Shown here: in pieces, positions 8,388 to 18,086 of the stretch
How positions within the stretch are numbered: the first letter of the stretch is position 1
Layout: each line of letters starts with the position of its first letter
Assembly: GCF_001605725.1 (NCBI RefSeq)
Contig: NZ_CP011530.1
Span: 4,712,001-4,776,000, forward strand
Length of the DNA: 64,000 nt
DNA from: Mycobacteroides immunogenum
Lineage (GTDB): Bacteria > Actinomycetota > Actinomycetes > Mycobacteriales > Mycobacteriaceae
Reading direction: 5' to 3'
The notes under the pieces: generated by a model
What the model saw: the letters and a program-made list of their open reading frames with translations, nothing else
Told to the model about the DNA's origin: nothing
The model's database searches: none
Made by a program: the position numbers and the translations under genes

Positions 8388-9254
8388 ATGCGCGGAATTA
8401 TCCTGGCCGGCGGTTCGGGCACTCGCCTGCACCCCATCACGATGGGCGTCAGCAAGCAGCTGCTCCCGGTGTACGACAAGCCGCTCGTCTACTACCCGCT
8501 GTCCACCCTGATCATGGCCGGCGTGCGTGACATCTTGATCATCACCACCCCCGCCGATGCTCCGGCGTTCCAGCGGCTCTTGGGCGACGGCTCAGCATTC
8601 GGCATCAACCTCAGCTACCAGCCGCAGCCGCAACCGGAGGGACTCGCACAGGCATTTGTGCTCGGCGCCGAGCACATTGGCTCCGACACCGTCATGCTGG
8701 CGCTGGGCGACAACGTCTTCTACGGCCCCGGTCTGGGCACCAGTCTGCGCAGATTTGAGAACATCGAGGGCGGCGCCATCTTCGCCTATTGGGTCGCCAA
8801 CCCGTCGGCCTACGGCGTGGTCGAGTTCGACGCCGTCGGAACCCCGCTGTCCCTGGAAGAGAAGCCGGTCGAACCGAAGTCGCACTACGCGGTGCCCGGA
8901 CTCTATTTCTACGACAACGACGTGGTTGAGATCGCACGATCACTGCGAAAATCGGCCCGCGGCGAGTACGAGATCACCGAGGTCAACCAGACCTACCTGG
9001 ATCAGGGACGGCTGTCGGTCGAGGTGCTGCCACGAGGAACCGCATGGCTGGACACCGGTACCTTCGACTCACTCCTGGACGCGAGTGACTATGTGCGCAC
9101 CATAGAACGCCGCCAAGGCCTGAAAATCGGCGTTCCCGAAGAAATTGCATGGCGTGCCGGATTCATCGATGACGACCAGCTCGCAGCCCGCGCGAACGAG
9201 CTGCTCAAGTCTGGATACGGCAGTTACCTGTTGGAGATTTTGAAGCGGAAATAG
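8388..9254 (+). CDS. rmlA: glucose-1-phosphate thymidylyltransferase
   Basis: 288-residue RmlA, which makes dTDP-glucose from glucose-1-phosphate and dTTP, the first step to dTDP-L-rhamnose. The nucleotidyl-transfer signature [20 protein letters not shown] lies near residues 7-26, followed by [17 protein letters not shown]. The metal-binding [12 protein letters not shown] and the EEKPVEPKS and [11 protein letters not shown] motifs are all present, and the length is that of the family. Start ATG 8388 is preceded by AGGGG six bases upstream. Here it supplies precursor for the deoxysugars of GPLs. Because rhamnose is also needed for the arabinogalactan linker, this may be a GPL-dedicated second copy of a housekeeping rmlA; that would need the rest of the genome. 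Confidence 0.95.
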   Translation: MRGIILAGGSGTRLHPITMGVSKQLLPVYDKPLVYYPLSTLIMAGVRDILIITTPADAPAFQRLLGDGSAFGINLSYQPQPQPEGLAQAFVLGAEHIGSDTVMLALGDNVFYGPGLGTSLRRFENIEGGAIFAYWVANPSAYGVVEFDAVGTPLSLEEKPVEPKSHYAVPGLYFYDNDVVEIARSLRKSARGEYEITEVNQTYLDQGRLSVEVLPRGTAWLDTGTFDSLLDASDYVRTIERRQGLKIGVPEEIAWRAGFIDDDQLAARANELLKSGYGSYLLEILKRK

Positions 9255-9388
9255 GAGAAAGCTTCAAAGCGCTGTAACACAACGGAATATCGAACAGATA
9301 GCAGATATGGGACTTGGTGCACGAAAGGCCATGTCTTAGCCGAATGGTTAGAGTTGATGAGGTCGGTACTAGGAGGCGACTGAAGAAA

Positions 9389-9736
9389 ATGATCAATCTT
9401 TCACTGACGAAAATTGCGGTGACCGCCGGAGGCCTGGCACTGGCATTGACTGCTGGGGCTGGGGTTGCGTCTGCCGACCCGCTACAGCCGATCATTGATG
9501 AGCTGGTCGCTACGACCTGCACATACGACCAGGCGAATACCGCACTACATACGGAAAACCCCATGGCGGCGACATACTTCGACGAGTCGCCCCCCAATCA
9601 GGAGTTCCTGCGGATCTTCCTGAGCTCCCCGCGGGCGAAGCGTGTGCAGCTGCTGAATGATGGCAGGAACAACCCCGGTGTCGACACCGTGCTGCCGATC
9701 TTCCAGCAGATGCTGCGTAACTGCCACAAGTACTAA
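9389..9736 (+). CDS. secreted haemophore-type haem-binding family protein
   Basis: 115-residue exported protein. An N-terminal signal peptide (TKIAVTAGGLALALTAGAGV) ends with the signal-peptidase site ASADP, leaving a mature domain of about 88 residues. The mature part has two cysteines, TTCTYDQ near its start and LRNCHKY at the end, with AATYFDESPPNQEFLRIFLS between. This matches the mycobacterial haemophore-related family typified by Rv0203. I chose ATG 9389, which has AGGAGG at 9371-9376 and directly precedes the signal peptide. It sits between rmlA and the mmpL4 operon. Haem binding is a family property; the histidine and tyrosine ligands are not established here. Confidence 0.75.
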   Translation: MINLSLTKIAVTAGGLALALTAGAGVASADPLQPIIDELVATTCTYDQANTALHTENPMAATYFDESPPNQEFLRIFLSSPRAKRVQLLNDGRNNPGVDTVLPIFQQMLRNCHKY

Positions 9737-9755
9737 AGGCCGGCTAGACAGACCC

Positions 9756-9795
9756 GAAGGGCCGGGCGCGAGAATCCTCTCGCGCCCGGCCCTTC
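9756..9795. terminator. strong bidirectional hairpin terminator between the haemophore gene and mmpL4b
   Basis: A perfect 18-bp inverted repeat: the left arm at 9756-9773 begins GAAGGGCCGGG, the right arm at 9778-9795 ends CCCGGCCCTTC, and the loop is ATCC. It lies 20 bases after the stop of the gene at 9389-9736 and 61 bases beyond the stop of convergent mmpL4b, so it can end transcripts from both sides. There is no strong U tract, as is common for mycobacterial terminators. Confidence 0.85.
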
Positions 9796-9856
9796 GTGCT
9801 TGATTAGAGAAATCTGTTTCGTGTGCCGATACGAAACCAGTTGAACGGCAACTGAA

Positions 9857-12829
9857 CTACTCAGAGAGCCGCGGAAACTCCGTGGTCGGACCCTCATCGT
9901 CATCGTTCGAGTGCGGCCGTGGTGACGCGGGCGCTGCGGCCGCATGCGCCCCGACGGGCTCCAGTAGAGCGCTCGGCGGCCGTTGCCGCACGCGCTGCGG
10001 CCACCAGAACCACCGGCCCAGCAGCGCCGCGATCGACGGGGTCATGAAGGAGCGCACGATCAGGGTGTCGAACAGCAGACCCAAACCGATGGTGGTACCG
10101 ATCTGTCCGATGATCTGCAGATCGCTGACCACCATCGAGGCCATGGTCGCCGCGAACACCAATCCCGCGGACGTCACCACCTTTCCGGTACCACCCATCG
10201 CGCGGATGATGCCGGTGTTCAAGCCGGCACCCATCTCCTCCTTCATACGGGAGACCAGCAGCAGGTTGTAGTCGGAACCGACTGCCAACAGGATGATCAC
10301 GGACATCGCCAGCACCATCCAGTGCAGATTGATGCCCAGGATGTATTGCCACAGCAGCACCGACATACCGAAGGACGCGCCCAGCGAAAGAGCCACGGTG
10401 CCAACGATCACCAAGGCCGCGATGAAGCTTCTGGTGGTGACGAGCATGATGATGAAGACCAGGCAGATCGCCGCGATACCAGCGATCAACAGGTCATATG
10501 TCGAGCCGTCTTTCCAGTCCTTGGCAGTTGACGCGGCACCGGCGAGGTAGACCTTGCTACCCACCAGCGGCGTCCCCTTGAGCGCTTCTTCCGTCGCGTT
10601 CCGGATCTGTTCGATCCGGCTAATTCCCTCGGACGTCATGGGGTCACCGTTGTGGGAAATGATGAACCGCACCGATTTTCCGTCGGGCGAGATGAACGAA
10701 TTCATCGCGCGCTGGAAATCCGGGTTCTTGAAGACCTCCGGGGGCAGGAAGAACGAATCATCGTTCTTCGAAGCGTCGAACGCCTGCCCCATCGCCATGA
10801 CATCGTCGGTGGTCTCGTCCATCTGGGCGAACTGGCCCGACATGGTGGCGTACATCGTCAGCGTCATGGTCCGCATGGTCTTGGTGACCTCGATCATCTG
10901 CGGGAACTGCATCATCAGCTGCGGCATGATCGCGTCGAGTTTGTCCATGTCCTTGACGAGGATGATCAGCCCGTCATCAAGGGCATCGGCACCATCCAGC
11001 GCGTCGAAGATCGATCTGATCGACCAGCAGATGGGGATGTCGAAACAGTGCTTGTCCCAATAGAAGTAGTTACGGATCGGGCGCAGGAAGTCGTCGAAGA
11101 GCGCGATGCTGCCGCGCAGGTCGTCGGTGATCTGCTGCACCTCGTGCGTATCGGCGGTCATCCGATGTGTGGTCTCGGACATCTTCTTCATCACTTCGTA
11201 CGTGCGCTGCATCGTCGCGATCATCTTGCCCAGATCATCGGCCTGCTTCTGCATGTCCGCGATGCGCTTCTTCTGGAATCGCGTTGCCTGCACCTGGCCG
11301 GCACTCTGCAGGCTCAACAGGAAAGGCACCGAAGTGTTCGCGATCGGCGTGCCCTCGGGGCGGGTGATTCCCTGCACCCGTGAGATACCGCGCACCTTGA
11401 AGACGGCCTTCGCCAGCTTGTTCAAGACCAGGAAGTCCGAGGGATTCCGTAGGTCATGGTTGGCCTCGATCAACAGCACATCAGGATTGAGGCGCGACTC
11501 GGTGAAGTGGCGTTGCGCGGCGGCAAACCCCTGATTGGCCGGAATATCGCCGGTGATGTACAGGCGGTCGTTGTAGCTCGTCTTGTATCCCGGAAGCGTG
11601 GACAACCCGACCAAAGCGACGGCCAGCGAGGCGACCAGGATGGGAGCCGGCCAGCGTACGACCGCGGTACCCACACCGCGCCAGCGCTGCACGCGCAGCT
11701 TACGTTTGGGTTCGAGGAGCCCGAACCGGCTGGCGACCACGATGCCGGCGGGGACCAGCGTCACCGCGACCGCCACCGCCGCAAGCATGCCGATGGCGCA
11801 TGGGATACCCATGGTCTGGAAATAGGGCAGCCGCGTGAAGTGCAGGCACAGAATCGCGCCGGCGATGGTCAATCCGGAGGCCAGTACCACCGGAGCGACA
11901 CTGCGATACGTGGTGTAGTAGGCGGTTTCCCGGTCCTCGCCGGCCTGCCGCGCCTCCTGGTACCGGCCGAAGAAGAAGATCCCGTAGTCGGTGCCGGCCG
12001 CGATGCTGAGGAAGACCAGCATGTTGACCGCGAAAGTCGAGAGCACGAACACGTCATTGTGGCCGAGGAACGCCACCACGCCCCGAGCCGCCGCCAACTC
12101 GATACCCACCATCGTCAGCAGCAAGATCACCGTGATGACCGAGCGATAGAGGATGAGCAGCAGCGTAAAGATGATGACGACGGTGACCGCGGTGATCTTC
12201 AGGATCGACTTGTTACCCGCATGCTGCATATCGGAGGCCAACGGCGCGGCACCGGTGACGTAGACCTTGACGTAGGACGGGGCCGACGGCGACGTCCGGT
12301 TGACGATCTCGCGGACCGCGGCGACCGATGCGTCACCCTGCGCAGTACCTTGATTGCCAACGAGATTGAGCTGCACATAGGCGGCCTTCTCGTCGGGGCT
12401 CTGCACGCTGGACGAGGTCAGGCGGTCGCCCCACAGATCCTGCACGTGCTCCACGTGCTGAGGATCGTTGCGCAGCTGACGAACCAACTCCGCATAGTAA
12501 TTGTGCGCATCTTCGCCGAGTGGCTCTTGCCCCTCCAACACAATCATTGCCGAGCTGTCCGAGTTGGACTCGTGGAAGTCCTGACCGATGCGCAGGATGC
12601 CCTTGACAGCAGGCGCGTCCTGCGGCATCAGCGATACAGAACGTTCCTCACCGACCTTTTCCAGAGCCGGAATCGCCTTCGTCCAGTCCCAATTGACCGA
12701 TGACAGCGTCGTTCCCAGGATCAGCACCAGCCAACCCAAGATGATCAGAGGCGACAGCGTTCGTATTGTGCGCGCGATGAACGGCCGCGAGTGTGCCGAA
12801 TCTGAGTCAGCACTCATGTCCGCTCTCAT
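9857..12829 (-). CDS. mmpL4b: RND-family GPL transporter MmpL4b
   Basis: 990-residue MmpL protein of the RND superfamily: one N-terminal membrane segment, a large periplasmic domain, five membrane segments, a second periplasmic domain with a long helical hairpin region, and five more segments. The two Asp-Tyr proton-relay motifs are present, [10 protein letters not shown] in the first half and [10 protein letters not shown] in the second. The start at ATG 12829 overlaps the mmpL4a stop as TAATG; with this start the second motif's tyrosine is residue 854, agreeing with the published critical residue as I recall it. The C-terminal tail of about 45 residues is Pro/Ala-rich and ends in an acidic segment. 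With MmpL4a and MmpS4 it exports GPL; loss gives rough colonies in M. abscessus. Confidence 0.93.
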   Translation of the reverse strand: MRADMSADSDSAHSRPFIARTIRTLSPLIILGWLVLILGTTLSSVNWDWTKAIPALEKVGEERSVSLMPQDAPAVKGILRIGQDFHESNSDSSAMIVLEGQEPLGEDAHNYYAELVRQLRNDPQHVEHVQDLWGDRLTSSSVQSPDEKAAYVQLNLVGNQGTAQGDASVAAVREIVNRTSPSAPSYVKVYVTGAAPLASDMQHAGNKSILKITAVTVVIIFTLLLILYRSVITVILLLTMVGIELAAARGVVAFLGHNDVFVLSTFAVNMLVFLSIAAGTDYGIFFFGRYQEARQAGEDRETAYYTTYRSVAPVVLASGLTIAGAILCLHFTRLPYFQTMGIPCAIGMLAAVAVAVTLVPAGIVVASRFGLLEPKRKLRVQRWRGVGTAVVRWPAPILVASLAVALVGLSTLPGYKTSYNDRLYITGDIPANQGFAAAQRHFTESRLNPDVLLIEANHDLRNPSDFLVLNKLAKAVFKVRGISRVQGITRPEGTPIANTSVPFLLSLQSAGQVQATRFQKKRIADMQKQADDLGKMIATMQRTYEVMKKMSETTHRMTADTHEVQQITDDLRGSIALFDDFLRPIRNYFYWDKHCFDIPICWSIRSIFDALDGADALDDGLIILVKDMDKLDAIMPQLMMQFPQMIEVTKTMRTMTLTMYATMSGQFAQMDETTDDVMAMGQAFDASKNDDSFFLPPEVFKNPDFQRAMNSFISPDGKSVRFIISHNGDPMTSEGISRIEQIRNATEEALKGTPLVGSKVYLAGAASTAKDWKDGSTYDLLIAGIAAICLVFIIMLVTTRSFIAALVIVGTVALSLGASFGMSVLLWQYILGINLHWMVLAMSVIILLAVGSDYNLLLVSRMKEEMGAGLNTGIIRAMGGTGKVVTSAGLVFAATMASMVVSDLQIIGQIGTTIGLGLLFDTLIVRSFMTPSIAALLGRWFWWPQRVRQRPPSALLEPVGAHAAAAPASPRPHSNDDDEGPTTEFPRLSE

Positions 12830-15708
12830 TAGTTCCTCTGCAGCACAGAGCGAACGAGGCGCGGTCCCCTCCACCCGTGCACCGCGCCGAGCGGCCGGGG
12901 ACGCACTTGCAGCGGCCACCAGAACCACCGGCCCAAGAGCGCTGCGATGGACGGTGTCATGAACGCACGCACGATCAAGGTGTCAAACAGCAGACCCAAA
13001 CCGATCGTCGTTCCCACCTGCCCAATGGTGAGCAGGTCGCTCACGATCATCGAACCCATCGTGGCCGCGAACACCAGGCCCGCCGCCGTCACGACCTTGC
13101 CGGTGCCACCCATCGCGCGGATGATGCCCGTATTGAGGCCGGCGGCCAGCTCCTCTTTCATTCGCGAGACAAGCAGCAGGTTGTAGTCCGATCCCACCGC
13201 GAGCAGCACGATGACCGACATGGCCAACACCACCCAGTTGATCTGGATTCCGCAAATGTGTTGCCAGACAAGAACTGACAAGCCGAATGAGGCTCCCAGC
13301 GAGAGCGCGACCGTGCCCACGATCACCAACGCCGCAACCAGGCTTCTGGTCATCAACAGCATGATGATGAAAATGAGGCACAGCGCCGCGACACCGGCGA
13401 TCAACAGGTCGTACTTGGATCCGTCGACCAGCTCCTTGACACCCGCAGCCGTACCGGCGAGCGAGAGCTTGGCGTGCTCCAGCGGAGTTCCCTTGAGCGC
13501 TTCCTCGGCCGCGGTCTTGATCGGCTCCACCCGCGAAATGCCCTCGGTGGTGGCCGGATCACCGCGCTGCGAGATCAGCATGCGCGAGGACTTGCCGTCG
13601 GGCGACATGAAGATCTTCATGACCCGCTGGAAATCCTTGTTCTTCAGGACCTCTGGCGGCAGATAGAAAGAGTCATCGTTCTTCGCGGCGTCGAATGCCT
13701 TGCCCATGGCCGTCGAATTCTCGGTCGACTCGTCCATCTGGGCGAAGATGCCGGACATCGTGCTGTGCATCGTCAGCATCGATTCGCGGGTGCTCTTCAT
13801 CGTCTCGATCATCACGGGGAACTGCTCGAGCATCTGCGGCATCAGCTTGTCGAGCTCGTCAAGATCGCCGACCAGGGTCTGCATCTTGTCGGTCACCTGA
13901 TCAACACCGTCGAGCGCGTCGAAGATGGCTCTGATCGACCAGCAGATGGGGATGTCGAAGCAGTGTTTATCCCAATAGAAGTAGTTACGGATGGGCCGCC
14001 AGAAATCCTCGAAGTCCTCGATGTGATCCCGCAGCGTGGACATGTCCTGTTGCAGATCATGAGTGGTGGTGACCATGCGGTGGGTGGTGTCCACCATTTG
14101 CTTCATCAGATCGGCCATGCGTTGCATAAGCGCGATCGTCTTGGCCATTTCGTCGGCCTGCTTCAGCATGTCGTCCATGCGCGCCTTTTGGAACGGCAGG
14201 CTCAAACGCTGGCTCGCATTCGACATGCTGAGCATGAACGGCACCGATGAGTGATCGATCTGAGTTCCCTCAGGCCGGGTGATGGACTGCACGTTGGCAA
14301 TGCCCGGCACCGCGAATACCGCCTTGGCCAACCTGTTCAGCACCAGGAGATCGGCCGGATTGCGCATATCGTGATTGGCCTCGATCAGCAAGATGTCAGG
14401 CGTGGCCATTTTCGATTCAGGGAAGTGTCGTGAGGCCGCGATGAATCCCTGATTCGCGGGGATGTCCTGCGGAATGTACTTGGCGTCGGTGTAACTCGGG
14501 TTGTAGCCCGGCAGCGTCAGCAGACCGATCAGCGCGATCGCGATCGTCGCGGCGAGAATCGGGCCGGGCCACCGCACGATGGCAGTACCGATCCGCCGCC
14601 AGCGACGCGTGGTCACCAGCCGCTTCGGATCGAACAGCCCGAACCGGCTGCCCGCCGCGATGCACGCCGGCACGAGGGTCAGGGCGACCGCGACGGCGAC
14701 CAGGATGCCCACCGCGCCGGGGATACCCAGCGGCTTGAAGTAGGGCAGTCGGGTGAAGTGCAAGCAGGCGATCGCGCCGGCGATGGTCACACCGGAGGCC
14801 AGCACCACCTTGGCCACCCCGCGATAGGCGGTGTAATAGGCGGTTTCGCGATCCTCGCCGGCCTGGCGCGCCTCTTGATACCGCCCGGTGAAGAAGATTC
14901 CGTAGTCCGTACCGGCCGCGATACCCACCGATACCAACAGGTTGACCACGAAGGTGGTCAGGCCGACTATCCCGTGCAGGCCCAGGAACGCGACGAGACC
15001 CCGCGCGACCTGCAGCTCGATACCCACCGTGAACAGCAGGATGATGACCGTGATGAAGGACCGGTAGAGCAGCAGCAACATCAGGAAGATGACGCCGACG
15101 CTCACCGCGGTGATCAAGAGAACCGTACGGTTTCCACTCTCGGACATGTCCGAGACGATGGCCGCCGGGCCGGTGACGTATACCTTCACGCCCGGTGGCA
15201 GACCGGGTGTCTCCTTGACGACCTTTTTGACGGCCTCGACCGATTCATTCGCATCGGCCTGACCAAAACGACCGGTCAGATTTAATTGCACATACGCGGC
15301 TTTTCCGTCGGCACTCTGAGCGGCACCCGCGGTCAGCGGGTCGCCCCAGAAGTCCTGAATGTGCTGCACATGCTTCGTGTCGCCTTTTAATTGGCGAATG
15401 ACAGCGTCGTAGTACTTATGCGCATCGTCGTTCAGGGGTTGTTCTCCCTCGAGAACCACCACCGCGACGCTCTCGGAATTGGATTCCTGGAAGACCTTGC
15501 CCATCTGGGTCATCGCCTTGACGGAGGGCGCATCCGGCGGGCTGAGCGAGACCGAATGTTCTCTTTCGACGATCTCCAGCGGCGGCACCTTGACAGTCAG
15601 CAAGACCGTGATTGCGAGCCAGCCCAAGATAATGAACACCGCACCCCGGCGGATAATGGTCGCCATTACCGGCCGGTGCGAACCGATTTTGCCACTTTCC
15701 GCGCTCAT
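12829..15708 (-). CDS. mmpL4a: RND-family GPL transporter MmpL4a
   Basis: 959-residue MmpL protein, paralogue and neighbour of MmpL4b. It has the same fold order, with the first Asp-Tyr motif in [12 protein letters not shown] and the second in [12 protein letters not shown]. Counting from ATG 15708, whose ATGA overlaps the mmpS4 stop, the second tyrosine is residue 842. In M. abscessus the change Y842H in MmpL4a is reported to abolish GPL production and give the rough form; here the residue is intact. Translation is probably coupled to mmpS4, and the downstream mmpL4b is coupled through TAATG. The two proteins are thought to act together in the inner membrane with MmpS4 as periplasmic partner. 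Confidence 0.94.
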   Translation of the reverse strand: MSAESGKIGSHRPVMATIIRRGAVFIILGWLAITVLLTVKVPPLEIVEREHSVSLSPPDAPSVKAMTQMGKVFQESNSESVAVVVLEGEQPLNDDAHKYYDAVIRQLKGDTKHVQHIQDFWGDPLTAGAAQSADGKAAYVQLNLTGRFGQADANESVEAVKKVVKETPGLPPGVKVYVTGPAAIVSDMSESGNRTVLLITAVSVGVIFLMLLLLYRSFITVIILLFTVGIELQVARGLVAFLGLHGIVGLTTFVVNLLVSVGIAAGTDYGIFFTGRYQEARQAGEDRETAYYTAYRGVAKVVLASGVTIAGAIACLHFTRLPYFKPLGIPGAVGILVAVAVALTLVPACIAAGSRFGLFDPKRLVTTRRWRRIGTAIVRWPGPILAATIAIALIGLLTLPGYNPSYTDAKYIPQDIPANQGFIAASRHFPESKMATPDILLIEANHDMRNPADLLVLNRLAKAVFAVPGIANVQSITRPEGTQIDHSSVPFMLSMSNASQRLSLPFQKARMDDMLKQADEMAKTIALMQRMADLMKQMVDTTHRMVTTTHDLQQDMSTLRDHIEDFEDFWRPIRNYFYWDKHCFDIPICWSIRAIFDALDGVDQVTDKMQTLVGDLDELDKLMPQMLEQFPVMIETMKSTRESMLTMHSTMSGIFAQMDESTENSTAMGKAFDAAKNDDSFYLPPEVLKNKDFQRVMKIFMSPDGKSSRMLISQRGDPATTEGISRVEPIKTAAEEALKGTPLEHAKLSLAGTAAGVKELVDGSKYDLLIAGVAALCLIFIIMLLMTRSLVAALVIVGTVALSLGASFGLSVLVWQHICGIQINWVVLAMSVIVLLAVGSDYNLLLVSRMKEELAAGLNTGIIRAMGGTGKVVTAAGLVFAATMGSMIVSDLLTIGQVGTTIGLGLLFDTLIVRAFMTPSIAALLGRWFWWPLQVRPRPLGAVHGWRGPRLVRSVLQRN

Positions 15709-16121
15709 GCGGCCTTCAGCAGGCAAGAAGTAAAGGCGTTGGTCTGGTTTGTCACCTTCTCGGATTTGACCTCATCGTCCACGATGATGCGGCAACCGAT
15801 GCTGTGACTATCTCCCTGCGCCATGATGCTTCCCACCGCGCTGGTCTTGGTGATATCGAATTTCACCGACCACGGCAATGTGACTTTCTGTATGTACAGC
15901 GGTTCACCGTTCACATCGAAATAGCTGATATCTGCCACGGTTCCCGGCGCCCCAAACACTTCGTAAGACATCTTCTTGGGGTTAAACGATTGCGCGTCGC
16001 TCACATTCGTATCCGCGTACGAAGGGCGGTTCTCGTTACCGAATACGCCATGCAGCCGCGACACCGTAAATCCACCGATGCCAATTACCGCAAGTACCAG
16101 CAGCGGAATCCACAGACGCAT
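15705..16121 (-). CDS. mmpS4: MmpS4 membrane accessory protein of the GPL exporter
   Basis: About 138 residues from ATG 16121. One N-terminal membrane anchor ([16 protein letters not shown]) is followed by [20 protein letters not shown], then the conserved MmpS core AGPGTVADI-like segment [18 protein letters not shown] and [16 protein letters not shown], with paired cysteines (SIGC and SCLL). The domain is extracytoplasmic and helps MmpL4a/b assemble and export GPL. The start is uncertain: TTG at 16124 is in frame, and an ATT at 16136 is placed six bases after a strong GAGGAGG (16143-16149). The last gives an N-terminus ending [10 protein letters not shown], as in other MmpS proteins. First gene of mmpS4-mmpL4a-mmpL4b. 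Confidence 0.9.
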   Translation of the reverse strand: MRLWIPLLVLAVIGIGGFTVSRLHGVFGNENRPSYADTNVSDAQSFNPKKMSYEVFGAPGTVADISYFDVNGEPLYIQKVTLPWSVKFDITKTSAVGSIMAQGDSHSIGCRIIVDDEVKSEKVTNQTNAFTSCLLKAA

Positions 16122-16615
16122 CAAAAGCCGAAGAATCGTAAGCCTCCTCGTCTATCTCTGCATCCGGCACCATGCTCGGACATGTACATCCCAATTGCAA
16201 AACGTGGAGCACCTCTGCGGTGCTCCCCGGCCGTTAAAGATTAGACCATGCATGAGAGTCGCGTATGTACCCGTTGCAGACCCGATATTCATTGATTAGC
16301 ACGCTATTTGGGATACAAGCGTGTACAGATTTACTGCACAGAAACGCGAGCAACGCTCGCGGGCTGATTTCCTATTTCCCAAGAATGGGTGAACGGATGG
16401 CTAATCAGCAGCTGGGACGCCTCTTTATGACCTCGCGGCCCCAGAAGCCATCCGAGTGACGCCGGTCATAGCGAGAAGCCGCCGAGCCAAACGTGTTCGC
16501 CGGTTGGCCCATCCCCGGTGCCGCCAGAAAGCAAACCAGCTTGATCGCTCGGTGACATCCGGCCCACCCTCGGTAACAACGCGGATGATCCTGGGCAGAT
16601 CTTCTCCTTGCCAAG
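16122..16615. other. regulatory region between divergent mmpS4 and ramB
   Basis: About 500 bases without a convincing gene. It holds the mmpS4 leader with GAGGAGG at 16143-16149, an 8-bp hairpin at 16206-16226, and a possible minus-strand -10 hexamer TAATCT at 16239-16244. The section 16260-16400 is comparatively AT-rich. Short open frames here on both strands lack family features and start signals. Confidence 0.5.
16206..16226 (-). promoter_or_regulatory. palindrome in the mmpS4 leader
   Basis: Inverted repeat GGAGCACC (16206-16213) and GGTGCTCC (16219-16226) with a 5-base loop. It lies 85 bases upstream of the mmpS4 start and just downstream of a minus-strand TAATCT hexamer, so it would sit near the 5' end of the mRNA or act as an operator. 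No U tract follows, so it is not a typical terminator. Confidence 0.5.
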
Positions 16616-16631
16616 ACTGCGAAGATGCAGT
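16616..16631 (+). promoter_or_regulatory. candidate autoregulatory operator upstream of ramB
   Basis: Inverted repeat ACTGC, six bases, GCAGT, flanked by CTTGC on the left (from 16607) and GCAAG on the right (to 16638). It ends about 25 bases before the proposed ramB transcription start, covering the -40 to -25 region. RamB is known to repress its own gene in corynebacteria and mycobacteria; the match to a RamB box is only suggestive because of TTCGCAAG/TTGC elements. Confidence 0.4.
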
Positions 16632-16643
16632 TCGCAAGGCGCG

Positions 16644-16649
16644 TACGCT
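16644..16649 (+). promoter_or_regulatory. -10 hexamer of a leaderless ramB promoter
   Basis: TACGCT is followed by six bases and then GTG at 16656. No Shine-Dalgarno is present, so ramB is probably translated from a leaderless mRNA. Confidence 0.5.
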
Positions 16650-16655
16650 GACCAG

Positions 16656-18086
16656 GTGTCCAAAACGTACGTTGGAGGGCGCCTTCGTCAACTCCGGAGT
16701 GAGCGCGGGTTCAGCCAGGCCGCGCTGGCCCAGATGCTGGAGATCTCGCCGAGTTATCTCAATCAGATCGAACATGACGTCCGACCGCTGACCGTTGCCG
16801 TACTCCTGCGCATCACCGAGGTCTTCGGTGTGGACGCCACGTTCTTCTCTTCCCAGGACGACAGCCGCCTCATCGCCGAGCTACGCGAGGTAGTCCAGGA
16901 CAAAGACCTCGATATCGACGTGGACCCGGCCGAGATCGCCGATGTGGTGGCCGGACATCCCGCGCTGGCCCGTGCCATGGTCAACCTGCACCGGCGCTAT
17001 CGAATCACGACGACGCAATTGGCGGCAGCGACCGAGGATCGCTACACCGATGGCAGCGGCAGCGGCTCCATCACGATGCCGCATGAAGAGGTACGCGACT
17101 ACTTCTATCAACGCCACAACTATCTCCATGAGCTCGACACCGCCGCCGAAGACCTGACTGTTCGTATGCGCATGCACCGGGCCGACCTCGCCCGCGAGAT
17201 CGCCGGCCGGCTCACCGAGGTGCACGGCATACAGATCGCCCGCCGCATCGACCTGGGCGACAGCGTCTTGCACAAGTACGATCCGACGACCAAAACGCTG
17301 GAAATCAGTAATCACCTGTCCGGTGGCCAACAGGTTTTCAAGCTGGCCGCCGAGCTGGCCTACCTGGAGTACGGCGATCTCATCGACACCATGGTCGATG
17401 ACGGCAAGTTCACCTCGGAGGAATCGCGCAAGCTGGCGCGGCTGGGCCTGGCCAACTACTTCGCCGCCGCCACGGTCCTTCCCTACCGCCAGTTCCACGG
17501 CGTGGCCGAGGACTTCCAGTACGACATCGAACGGCTCTCGGCCTTCTATTCGGTGAGCTACGAGACCATCTGTCACCGGCTCTCGACGCTTCAGCGCCCG
17601 TCGATGCGCGGCGTCCCCTTCTCGTTCGTCCGGGTAGATCGCGCCGGGAACATGTCAAAACGGCAGTCGGCGACTGGTTTTCATTTTTCCTCCAGCGGCG
17701 GCACCTGCCCCCTGTGGAACGTGTACGAGACCTTCGGCAATCCGGGCAAGATCCTGGTTCAGGTGGCGCAGATGCCCGACGGGCGCAACTATCTCTGGGT
17801 CGCGCGCACCGTCGAGCGGCGTGCGTCGCGCTACGGCCAGCCCGGTAAGACATTCGCGATCGGGCTGGGTTGCGAGCTGCGGCATGCGCACCGGCTGGTC
17901 TATTCGCAGGGCCTGGACCTGTCCTCAGAGGGTGCGACGACGCCGATCGGCGTGGGTTGCCGCGTCTGCGAGCGGGACAACTGTCCCCAGCGCGCCTTCC
18001 CCGCGCTCGGCCGGGCGCTCGACCTGGACGAGCATCGCAGTACGGTGTCGCCATACCTCGTTCTGCAGGAAGGAGCTCACCCGTGA
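16656..18086 (+). CDS. ramB: RamB-type acetate/short-chain fatty-acid metabolism regulator
   Basis: 476-residue ScfR/RamB-family transcription factor, very close to Rv0465c of M. tuberculosis as I recall it. An XRE helix-turn-helix occupies about residues 5-60 (LRSERGFSQAALAQMLEISP and SYLNQIEHDVRPL), followed by an ImmA/IrrE-like domain and a C-terminal ScfR domain with clustered cysteines (GGTCPLW, GLGC, GCRVCERDNCPQRAFP). RamB represses glyoxylate-cycle genes such as icl1 and regulates itself, responding to carbon source. The start is GTG 16656, matching the MSKTYVG start of the homologue; an upstream ATG would add 16 unrelated residues. The next gene overlaps it by four bases (GTGA). Confidence 0.92.
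   Translation: MSKTYVGGRLRQLRSERGFSQAALAQMLEISPSYLNQIEHDVRPLTVAVLLRITEVFGVDATFFSSQDDSRLIAELREVVQDKDLDIDVDPAEIADVVAGHPALARAMVNLHRRYRITTTQLAAATEDRYTDGSGSGSITMPHEEVRDYFYQRHNYLHELDTAAEDLTVRMRMHRADLAREIAGRLTEVHGIQIARRIDLGDSVLHKYDPTTKTLEISNHLSGGQQVFKLAAELAYLEYGDLIDTMVDDGKFTSEESRKLARLGLANYFAAATVLPYRQFHGVAEDFQYDIERLSAFYSVSYETICHRLSTLQRPSMRGVPFSFVRVDRAGNMSKRQSATGFHFSSSGGTCPLWNVYETFGNPGKILVQVAQMPDGRNYLWVARTVERRASRYGQPGKTFAIGLGCELRHAHRLVYSQGLDLSSEGATTPIGVGCRVCERDNCPQRAFPALGRALDLDEHRSTVSPYLVLQEGAHP

Noticed and set aside
11456..12703. Long plus-strand open frame (415 codons) opposite mmpL4b.
   Set aside because: It is antisense to a well-supported MmpL gene; its product is rich in Arg/Gly/His/Asp with no domain, as expected from high-GC third-codon shadows.
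15708..15726. Longer N-terminus for MmpL4a starting at 15726.
   Set aside because: The ATGA overlap at 15705-15708 and the tyrosine numbering (842) both support the shorter start.
16425..16775. 116-codon minus-strand frame upstream of and overlapping ramB.
   Set aside because: It overlaps the ramB N-terminal HTH coding region, shows no domain, and has no start signal.
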